Shown here in pieces: positions 48,201 through 56,600 of a DNA stretch of 64,000 bases (positions within the stretch are counted from its first letter, which is position 1; every line of letters starts with the position of its first letter). The position numbers and the translations under genes are program-made. The DNA is from Rhododendron vialii (lineage: Eukaryota; Streptophyta; Magnoliopsida; Ericales; Ericaceae): NCBI RefSeq assembly GCF_030253575.1, contig NC_080557.1:48157501-48221500 (forward strand). Reading direction: 5' to 3'. The notes beneath the pieces were generated by a model. The model was not told the DNA's origin, ran no database searches, and was given only the letters and a program-made list of their open reading frames with translations.

Positions 48201-48885
48201 GCTGAATACGGATGGCTACTGGTATGACTCTAATGGAATAGGAGGGTTTGGAGACTTATTCAGAAACCACTTGGGAGATTGGATCATGGGATATTATGGC
48301 AAGAAAAGCTTTAACTCAAGCTTGGAGGCAGAGCTACGGAGCATACACAAGGGACTGGAAATCATATTAGATAGGAAGCTGGAAAATGTGAAGATCGAAT
48401 CAGACTCACTCGTAGCGATGAACCTCATCACGGAAGGAAACCAGGCAATCACCCCCAGAGTGTGCTGATCATGAAGCTCATTTTTTATTGGCCCAGACTA
48501 ACACTATGATTTGGCACATTCCCCGTTCGGCTAATCAATGTGCTGACCACCTTGCTAGGTTGGGAGCTGAACACACAGAAGATCTTGTGTTTGTTATGGA
48601 CATGCCTATCGCGATGAGAGAATTTGTAATTAGAGATAGCCTGAATATCAGGCAAGTGTTAGATTAGCTTGCGAGCTCATATGCTCAGTCGTCCAAAAAC
48701 TCTGTTTGTAATCTTAATGTGGTACTCTCTTTCGTAAGTTTTATTGAATTCCCATTTGACCCAAAAAAAAGAAGAAGGTTATGAGCACGAATGCATCTTA
48801 CCTTGTAAAAGAGGTCTTCTACTTCCCGCTCACGAGTGTCACCAGGAAGATTGCCCACGTATAGTGTCCTGCTTGAGCGACTCAT
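36249..48885 (-). CDS. SR34-like: SR splicing factor of the SR34/SF2 type
   Basis: Exons 48802-48885, 40341-40406, 40187-40261, 39982-40096, 39852-39898, 39705-39762, 38764-38813, 38585-38641, 38382-38497, 38193-38291, 36751-36784 and a last exon 36249-36431 join in frame (984 bases, 327 residues). RRM1 has RNP2 LYVGNLP (residues 8-14) and RNP1 GYAFVEFE (45-52). A Gly/Arg/Ser hinge follows. The second, pseudo-RRM has the invariant SWQDLKD (124-130), and the C terminus is an RS domain. Such proteins bind exonic enhancers and guide splice-site choice in nuclear speckles. Exon 2 ends in a GC donor. The acceptor and stop of the last exon are the least certain part; alternative 3' ends are common in this family. 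The start ATG is preceded by an acceptor (TCAG at 48891), so a 5' UTR intron is likely. The first coding intron is swollen by a LINE. Confidence 0.9.
40930..42060 (+). pseudogene. LINE ORF1 (DUF4283-type with CCHC zinc knuckle), broken
   Basis: The ATG at 40930 opens the frame, which stops at 41089 (TAA). A second frame then carries the domain [20 protein letters not shown] and, past a TGA at about 41550, continues through [19 protein letters not shown] to the knuckle [14 protein letters not shown] (about 41838-41879). It stops again at 42006. The product of intact relatives binds LINE RNA. At least one frameshift and three stops make this copy dead. Confidence 0.8.
42083..46271 (+). pseudogene. 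LINE ORF2 5' part: endonuclease, reverse transcriptase, RVT zinc domain
   Basis: An open stretch from 42083 leads into the endonuclease start ([13 protein letters not shown] near 42894). Frames then change at about 43090. Later endonuclease parts are IAGDFNDTA (about 43300) and YSDHAPLLI (about 43558). Reverse transcriptase blocks are [18 protein letters not shown] (about 44232), [20 protein letters not shown] (44380), [14 protein letters not shown] (44614), [10 protein letters not shown] (44803, directly after a TGA), and the catalytic FADD (about 44941). The [18 protein letters not shown] zinc-domain lead is near 45970. There are several frameshifts and TGA stops. The coding stretch is cut at 46271 by an LTR-like insertion and resumes at 47962. 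Confidence 0.85.
46272..47956. mobile_element. Solo-LTR-like insertion, 1.69 kb, inside the LINE
   Basis: Begins TGATAAGCAC and ends TTAAGCA, i.e. TG...CA, with AAAGA directly on both sides (46267-46271 and 47957-47961). The flanking match in fact extends to 10 bases (AAGCAAAAGA). Removing the insert with one duplication copy leaves the LINE frame continuous, so the borders are firm. No coding region is present. Near the 3' end GTGGGAACGATCCCGGAC resembles sequence found at the ends of several plant LTRs. A family name is not assigned. It carries a cluster of ATCGAT palindromes. Confidence 0.75.
46736..46954. repeat. Cluster of GTTATCGATAAC palindromes
   Basis: Four exact copies of the 12-base palindrome GTTATCGATAAC (46736, 46757, 46902, 46943). 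Two variants ending ATCGATACC (46809, 46829) and the half-site GCGATAAC (about 46883) complete the set within 220 bases. They lie in the middle of the LTR-like insertion. Confidence 0.9.
47962..48667 (+). pseudogene. LINE ORF2 3' part: RNase H domain
   Basis: Resumes the interrupted LINE frame with [19 protein letters not shown] and continues to the RNase H core: IKLNTDG (first Asp, about 48200), [13 protein letters not shown] (Glu, about 48325) and [14 protein letters not shown] (Asp, about 48390). A stop at 48465 and a frame change precede the terminal stretch with [14 protein letters not shown] (about 48518). The 3' UTR and A-rich tail follow. Confidence 0.8.
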
Positions 48886-49385
48886 TGTGCCTGAACGACA
48901 AAAACCATAACTCAAACAGAACGTAAACATAAACTTACGGATAACAAAGTGTTCATTCCGAATTGAGAGACACAAATACAAAACTGAAGGGGGGAGGGAG
49001 TGAAATTGAACAAAATTAAGATCGAAGCAAAAGCAATAGCAACAGAAAACCATAAACACGAGGCGGATGTGAACTAATGGACTGAAAATTTCCGAAACAT
49101 CAGTTGACTTACCGAAACAGACAGATTTCGAAAAACAAATCCTGACCGACGAACGATTAACTTTAGAGCAGCGATTATGCAGAAATTACATATAGTATAA
49201 TAATTGTATGAAACCATAAGGCACCAGCTTGAGACCTTCGTTACCTTCGAATGATTAGGGTTTTCAGTGGGGATGGTGAGGGCAGAGTCCGCAAAAGGGA
49301 GGATAATGTAGTTCGTACTGTTACGTTATTAACCCGTGTGTTATTTGGCCAAGTGCAAATCGGGTGGTTGAAATTGCATCTCCGT
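48886..49385 (-). promoter_or_regulatory. 5' UTR, probable leader intron and promoter of the SR gene
   Basis: A 3' splice site (TTCGTTCAG read on the minus strand) lies five bases before the ATG, suggesting a leader intron running to about 49110-49250. The transcription start is probably near 49250, where the minus strand carries AACCCTAAT, a telo-box-like word often found near starts of plant RNA-processing genes. Exact positions are inferred. Confidence 0.4.
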
Positions 49386-49757
49386 CAAAGTTGTCAATAC
49401 CGTACCGGCCAGCGTACCGTTTTCACTACTGGAATGGTACGTACCGGTACCGGGCTGTATCCCGGTACCGTTCCGGATTTACCGCAATTAATATTTTATA
49501 TATATATTTAATATATATCTACCATATTTAAGTATAAACATAAATAAATAAATAAATAAAAAAGAGGGTAATTTTGTACCGGCCGGAACACCGGAATATG
49601 TCCGGAACAGGCCGGTATTGTCCGGTACACCCGGTATTGGCCGGAACAGGCCGGTATTTCAACCGGAACGGAACATGACTTTTTGTGTTCCGTTTACGCA
49701 CCGGTACGGTACGTACCGGCCGGTACCGGCCGGTACGAAACGGATTTGACAACTTTG
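49386..49757. mobile_element. hAT-type MITE rich in GTACCGG, upstream of the SR gene
   Basis: Ends CAAAGTTGTCAA and TTGACAACTTTG are perfect 12-bp inverted repeats, flanked by the perfect 8-bp duplication ATCTCCGT (49378-49385 and 49758-49765). Inside, repeats of GTACCGG, GGCCGGTA and GGAACAGGCCGG alternate with an AT-rich middle containing (TAAA)n. The CCGG-dense arms can fold on each other. It sits about 130-150 bases beyond the probable SR gene start site. Confidence 0.88.
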
Positions 49758-50177
49758 ATCTCCGTTCGATCTGATTCATATGGATTTTTAGCACCAGCGT
49801 AATTCTGCGTGTTGTGTGCCCGTTGGTGTAATTATTCATATATATATATAAGATAGTTCAAATTAAGGTGTAGTTATGAAAATAAAGAAGTCCATAAAGA
49901 AGAAACCGCTCAAAATACTTACAATTTGAAGAAGTTCAAACAAAATCATAATTTAGGGTTATGAAACCACGTAGTTGCCTCTTTCTTCGTGTGTAAGAAT
50001 CTACAATTGATAAATTGATATGTCTATCTTTCGTCTGAATTACAGAGGGATCGATGAGAGAAAGATCGGGGAAGATATAGGAGGAACAAAGAGAGAGAGA
50101 GAGAGAGAGAGAGAGATCAACAAGGATTTCTTTCTTTCTTTCTAATGGTTAGATTGAGAATGTATAAAGTTTTTTCT

Positions 50178-50510
50178 TTTTAACAAAGCAGATAGGGGTC
50201 TAAAATACTTATAAAAAGCCTTTTCTTCTTGACTAAGCAAAATAAGACCTAAAATATATAAAATACCTTCGAAAGCCTTTTTTTATTGACCAAGCAAAAG
50301 AGGACCTTAAATACCTAAATTACCATAGAAAAGGTTTTTTCCTCCTTGACTAATCAAAGTATGACTTAAAATACCCCCCAAAAGCCTTTTCTTCTTCATT
50401 AAGATACCCTCCAAAAGCCTTTTCTTCTTCATTAAGCAAAGGAAGATCTAAAATATCTAAAATACAGTCGAAAAGCATTTTCTTTTTAACTAAACAAAGT
50501 AAGACCTAAA
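50178..50510. repeat. Degenerate minisatellite, units of about 60 bp
   Basis: About five to six units share GACCTAAAATA, then AAAAGCCTTTTCTTCTT, then GACTAAGCAAA. Two neighbouring partial units (about 50372-50402 and 50412-50442) are almost identical (AAAAGCCTTTTCTTCTTCAT). Confidence 0.7.
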
Positions 50511-51598
50511 ATAACTTCAACTCAAGACATCCAAAAGAATTTTGAAAGACGAAATCTACAAGGGTAATTTTGTCTTTTAACGTGGTAGCTTGGCTTGCCT
50601 TAAATTAAGGAAAAGCAAGTTTTTTTTTTGTACCTATATAAACAATATCCCTTAAATTAGGGAAAGAAATATTATTTTATACCTCATTTCCTTATTGACT
50701 AAGTAAAAGACTTAAAAACCTAGCACTGAAATGCCTAAAATACACCCCATATCTTAACTCCGCCATTGACAAACTACAAGAACAAATATTTAACGGTGTG
50801 GCTTGACTTGCCATCCTAAGTTCTTTTAGATCTTTCAAACAAGGCGAAATGACGACTATATCCTTCAACTTAAACTACAAAGGTAATTCTATAAGGGGTA
50901 ATTTTGTATTTTCACGCGCGTGCCCTGGCTCACCATCCAATATTCTTTTTATTACAAGTGTATTGATTGGTAGTAGGCACTTTGTGAATTGGGGTTGAGA
51001 GTTCAAACAACCCAACCCAACGCACGATTTATATGCTCGAGTTTGGCATGTTTATTAAAAGAACTTAAAATACAAGCACAGGAATTGCTTGTTTTCGTTT
51101 ACAAGTGATTTGAGCCCGGTTCCTCTACCAGATGAGCCTCTATTGTCGTGCCGAACTAGATTTACCAACAAGGTCTAATCTTTAATTTTGATAGAGGTCC
51201 AAAGTTGTGCATTAATCATTCTAGCACTACAAGCACACTTACATGCACCATGGGTCTTGTAAATACTACACACTTCTAATATGCGTGATCTTACTGTACA
51301 TGTGAGTGTGTTTGTGTAAAAGTTTGTGGTGCTAGCGTTTGTGTCTATATAAAGAGATTCTCCACAATATCGGGATACTTGGGAACTATTATGGAGGATC
51401 TTTAACAGCCATTGAGTGACTAAGAAATATGAGTTGAAAGGTTTAGATGGTTTAAGGTGGTCAAGTATAGGATTTTGTAGTTTTTTGGGCAATTTGGAAA
51501 GGTTTGATAGTTAAAGGGGACATGATGTAAAAGCCACGATAGTTAATCAAGACCCGAGACCAGGTTTATGTACGTGGTGGTATCAGCAACACCGAGGC

Positions 51599-51826
51599 TC
51601 GGTTTATTTTGATGTAAAATAAACTTTTTAAAAAACAAAATTTAAATATTTATTTTTTAGTGTTTGGTTGGTATTTAAAATTTTTTTTCGGAAACCAACA
51701 AAATAGCGTAGAGTCGTTTGTTTTGATGTAATTTTTTTTTTTAAAAAATAAATTTTTCTTTTTTATTTTCTGTTGTTTGGTTAACATTTGAAAAATATTT
51801 TCAGAAATCAACAAAATAGTGTAGAT
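51599..51826. repeat. Two-copy tandem duplication, about 115 bp
   Basis: Unit 1 (51599-51714) and unit 2 (51715-51826) share TTTTGATGTAA, a T/A-rich middle, GTTTGGTT and AACAAAATAG(C/T)GTAGA in the same order. Confidence 0.65.
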
Positions 51827-53253
51827 AGAAAGATGGGCTTAAATAGTGGAGAGATATGAGAATATTAGAATTAAATGTGAGTTAAGAATGACGATCGATG
51901 AAATTGAGTAGCGAGAATTGCAATAGAAGGCAACGAGTTTATTTCGGAAAATAACTTACGAAAGATTTAATAAGCAGTTTATTTCACATTTTCAAGCTCA
52001 AAAATAATGTAAATGAAAAATAATATTTCAAATTTTTTTTTGCATCGTATAAAAGATATGATCGAGATCTTTCAAACAAGATTCATATTGCATATTTTTA
52101 GTGTAACAGCCCGAACCCTCAAGCACCACCATATAATACAATCACCCTCAGGTCAGATTTTAATTCTGAAGACAAAATCCAAAACCAAAATATGGTAATT
52201 AACACCTTAACATTTATGTTGTGTAAAATTCCCAATAAAAACACCAAGATCTCAACCCCATATAATTCCCTTGAAAACTTCCCCCCAACCTTCCTTTTGT
52301 TCCACAAAACTAATTCGGTAAAGAGTTTTCAAAACTCACTCCTACCTCTCAGACAAAAAGGAAAAACTGAGGTGAGGGAAGTACACTAAATTCCCACTGC
52401 CCTTTTAATCGGTCTTTTTCCCTCCAACAAAAGAACAAGAAAAAGAAATGGCCCTCTCAACTAACCCAATTCTCTCCCTCTCTCCGCCCCTCCCAACCTT
52501 CGCCCAGAAGAGAGATATATATTCCCTTCCCACAAAAGTCTACAGCACAACTATTCTTGTCTTTCCAAGCCTTCCACGTGCCCCTCCCATGCACAAGTAT
52601 ATCATCTCTTATCTCAAAAATATTCCAAAACTATTTTAACTTTCTTTACCCACTAGTTTTGTGTCTTTTGTTTGTTAACCAAACTGCACACTACCATTAA
52701 TTGATGCACACACACTCCAGCATCACGTGCATGCCCATCACAAAATAAACACGTATATCTTCCATGCAATTCCTATATTTGCTCAAATTCCCACAAATCT
52801 TCCAATTATATTAATCCCCATTACAAACTATTAACCAGAAGAAAATTGAAGTACGGATCTCACATTTAGATTTCAATAAACCCATAATTTTTTAGCTTGA
52901 AATTACCTTCTTCAAATATAAAAGTTTTTTTTTAGTTCCGGAACGGGGCCTAAGTCATTTTTATCAAATTAATGGAAAATGTTTTACATGTAAAATATAT
53001 ATTTTTATTTTTTACACAACCAAACACCGAAAAATCGGTAAAAAATTGGGGAGTGATTTTGCCACTCATATTTTTTGTTAATGTCATTTCCCTTTATGCC
53101 TTTATAGATGATTTGTTTTGAGAGAAAAGAAGAGTGACATTAATAAAAAAAAGTGACAAAATCAACTCTCAAAATATTTTACGGAAAAGTATTTTACGCA
53201 CAAACAAACGGAGACACTTTCCAGAAAAAGCAATCGTGTTGAGACGAGTTAAG

Positions 53254-53453
53254 TTTTGTTCACCCTCCATTTAAGAGAGTGAATATTACCTTATTCTTAT
53301 TGGTTGAAATGATGTGGATCCCACCACAAAGTGGTTACCAAAAATTGTATTACATGATAAACATGATATCACTTTGTGGTACTAGAATCTATGCCATTTC
53401 AACAAATAAGAGGAAGGATGATGTTCACTCTCTTTCAAGAAGGGTGAATAAAA
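53254..53453. mobile_element. Foldback MITE upstream of the helicase gene
   Basis: The left end TTTTGTTCACCCTC and the right end AAGGGTGAATAAAA are inverted, and the arms match over about 85 bases (AGAGAGTGAA, CTTATT.TTGTTGAAATG and ACCACAAAGTG). It ends about 220 bases before the ATG at 53677, so it lies in or next to the promoter. The target duplication is unclear. Confidence 0.75.
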
Positions 53454-53676
53454 TTGCATTGAGACCCACTATTATGACGTGCCCACATAGGAAGGCGCGT
53501 CAATTTACCCGCGACCGTAGATTTCCCGCACCCTTTTGTCTCGCGCCAAGTCAAAATAAATTCAGCCATACGACACATAAAGGGAAAGGCGGGAGGAGAG
53601 AGAAAACAGAGACCGTCGAGCTACTGTTTCGGAAAAGATAGCGAGAGAGACAGAGTGAGGGTTTCGAGTTTGGACA

Positions 53677-56600
53677 ATGGCGTCTTCTCCGTCTTCCTCC
53701 TCTTACTCTGCGTACTCGACCCCGTTCTCATCGTCGTGGAAATTCCCTGATCTTCCCGTAGCGGCACTTAGAGACAAGATCGTTGAAAAGATTCAGGAAA
53801 ATCGCGTCACTCTGATCGTCGGCGAAACCGGCTGTGGTGATCTTCTACTCACTTCTAAGTAAACTTTGCATGTCTTCTTTGGTCGTTTCGATTGATGGAA
53901 ACGGCCATGCATTCTCAGTTACTTGCCATATGCTCCGTTTTGGTACGATGTTGAAGTAGAAGAGTAACAACTGAACAGAATAGTTTAGTTCATGGAATGA
54001 TGGGTTTCAAGTAAGAAAGACGTGGTTTAGGTTACTGAGATGGCTCTCTCCAAACCCTTGTGCTGATTCTTAGTTTCATCTGGAATCCAATCGCCTTAGT
54101 TTGATTTCGTACTGTTCAGCTTAATTTTCCCATTGGTTGCTCTCCTACTTCAGTTAGTTTCCCCGCCACACACAACCCCCCCCCCCCCCCCATGCAAGTA
54201 AATTTGCGGATGTCCCTCCCTATATCACATAACGCCCGAGCTTTCAAAGATTCAAATTCAAACTAATAAATTTCGTGAGATCGAGGATTGAGAGTACGAG
54301 CACAGAGCGAGAATAGATAGTGCGAACGGAGGGTCATACTGAAGGATAGTGTGACTAAAGTGTCTCTCAGTCGACTTGTTGCTGTTAGGCTATTGCTTTT
54401 ACAGTTCAAAATAGTTATTGTATTTACGCTGATGCCATAAATGGATTGTTTTATCAATACTATGTTTATGCGTGGCCGTGAATTGATTAACAAATTGTTT
54501 GTGGATTTTATGTGACTTTCCTTGATTGACCATTCTTAAATTGATTTATTATGTGTAATTCAGTTGCTACTGCGCTAATTCTGCTTGTTATTCGCTTCAT
54601 GTTAATCAATATGTAAGCAGTGGATAAGTGGATAATTTTCTGGTTTATAAGACTTGTCATGCCACAGGTTTTTAAAACCAAGGATTTTATTGGTTTTAAT
54701 GGGCACTTGTTTGTTAATTAGGGAAGAGTTCGCAAGTCCCACAATTCCTTCTAGAAGAAAACATGGAGCCCATATTATGTACACAGCCGAGGAGATTTGC
54801 CGTCGTTGCAGTTGCTAGGATGGTGGCTAAATCTCGCAATTGCGAAATAGGTGGTGAGGTTGGTTACCATATTGGTCATTCAAGGGTAGTGTCAGCAAGG
54901 TACATTATAGCCAATTTACTGATTCTTATTATAGTTTGTAAGTTTTGTTTGTTTTAAGCTTCTTATTGTCACTTGTCATATAACTGAGATGCTTTCATTT
55001 CTTTTCAGCATGGTGGATAGATACTGGTTGCTAGATGTCAATTGAGTAGTCTATCGCTCACTGATAGAGTTTTACTATTTTATAACAATACTCATATGCA
55101 AGTGTTCTAAAAGTCGGTCTAGACAGCCGCCTCAGCGCTAGGCGGCCACCCAACACCTAGATTTTGGGGTCTAAGCACCGAGTAGGTGTTTTGTACAATG
55201 GTCGGGGATTATTTGGCCAGGCGGCAACTGGTTAGTGGGTCTATTTTGTAATTTTTCTAAGTTTTAGGGTTAAATGTGCAATATTAACAAATACAAGGGG
55301 TTAAGTGTTATTTCACAAATATATATATATATATATAACTTAACAAACAAAGAGCACCGGCCCCCTTGTGTCCAAATTGGTATATCGTGGAAAGCGAACT
55401 ATTCATTGCTTCTGCTCTTCTCCACGATCGGCAAGCGTCACGTTCGGTCTAGCTAACTTTTTTTACTAGTCAGTCAGTCTTGTTGTTGTGGAACCAACCA
55501 AGCCCAGTGAACTAGTCGATCCAACTTCGAGTCGGAGAGCTATTCACAACCAACAGCCTAAGAAGCTAACAAGGGCAAGTAGAACGAGCTGCGCCATACC
55601 ATAAAGGGCTAGTCGCATCTGCCTTCCGTCGCCTTTGTCCTTATAAGTAAGGCACGGCATTAGCTTCTCTAGACTCGTAGGCAGCATCATCTCTATCAGC
55701 TAGTTAGCTAGCCGCAACTAGTTCATGTATCTTGATGGAGATGCGAAGCTCTGGTAGCGGACCAAGATGGAGGACATTCGGAATGGTCGATGCTCGATCA
55801 AAACGTGGGACGAGTGAAAGGCAAAGTTGAAGGCTCAATTCAATATTCAATTCAAGTCTACCCACTTTACTTGCCTTTCCTACCCCCTCTCTAAGGCGTG
55901 AGGCTCGTTATTCTTTCTCGTGAGCTAGGTTTAAGAGATCAGTTCCCTGTACTGGACGTTGTTGAGATAAAAGGTCCAAAAACCTCTATCTATTAAGAAA
56001 AGGCAGGACGAGAACCTCGTTACTACCTTTTCAACATATAGATGTAGGACAGGGTTCATCCATTTAGATTGTATACTTTAAAGACTTGAAACCCAACCCA
56101 ACACCCGACTGCGGGCAATCCACAAATGGACGTGATCTTTTTCGGTGCTTACAGACCGTATTCCCCTTTCCGGGCCTTGCACTCACTCATGTCCCCAAGG
56201 CAAGCCAAAACCTACTCCTAACAAGTTGCTGGATCGAAGTAGGACATTCTCCATCTGCCCGCCTGCAGCAGAGGGGGTTCGATTCCCGTTATACGCGATG
56301 TGGCGAAAAAGACTGATTCAACGAGATATGCCTTGCCTGCATTAAGATTTAAAACTTGTCTACTTTCAGGAAATGTTTGGAACCAGAACCCCGTTCTAAA
56401 ATCAGATATATATATATATATATATATATTTTATGTGTTAAATACTTAATTTCATTGTTTTGGTTTGGTTTTGGTTACTATTTACTACTTATTTTTTAGG
56501 TGTTATTTTAGTCTTAATTGTTTTCTTCCCATCTTACATCATTTCTTACTCAAACTTTGTGGGAAGTGGGGAGATATTTTTAAAAGAAACAAAAAAGAAA

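Larger units (their letters stand above)
40873..48773 (+). mobile_element. LINE (plant L1 type), near full length, with nested insertion
   Basis: Flanked by a perfect 15-bp target duplication GAAGGTTATGAGCAC (40858-40872 and 48774-48788). It has a CT-rich 5' leader and ends in an A-rich tail (48762-48773). It carries ORF1 with a CCHC knuckle, and an ORF2 order of endonuclease, reverse transcriptase, zinc-binding RVT domain and RNase H. Both frames are broken by stops and shifts. It lies antisense to the SR gene in its first coding intron. Without the LTR-like insert the element would be about 6.2 kb. Confidence 0.92.
49766..53253. other. Repeat-rich intergenic region between SR and helicase genes
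   Basis: No gene is supported. It contains a GA microsatellite (about 50091-50116), a degenerate minisatellite (50.2-50.5 kb), a two-copy tandem duplication (51.6-51.8 kb) and, from 52102 (TGTAACAGCCCGAACCC), what looks like the left end of a decayed LTR. Words such as CGGTTTATTTTGATGTAAAATA near 51600 and their inverted relatives near 53170-53215 (TTTTACGCACAAACAAACGG) hint at one large decayed element spanning 51.6-53.2 kb; this is uncertain. Confidence 0.4.

Noticed and set aside
56225..56292. A tRNA gene next to the rps4 fragment
   Set aside because: Only a T-arm-like GGGGGTTCGATTCCC was found. No matching acceptor stem, D-arm or anticodon stem could be drawn.
56086..56345. Two overlapping frames in the mitochondrial insertion as nuclear genes
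   Set aside because: They read from mitochondrial intergenic sequence into the rps4 start. No nuclear gene context, and the rps4 frame is broken.
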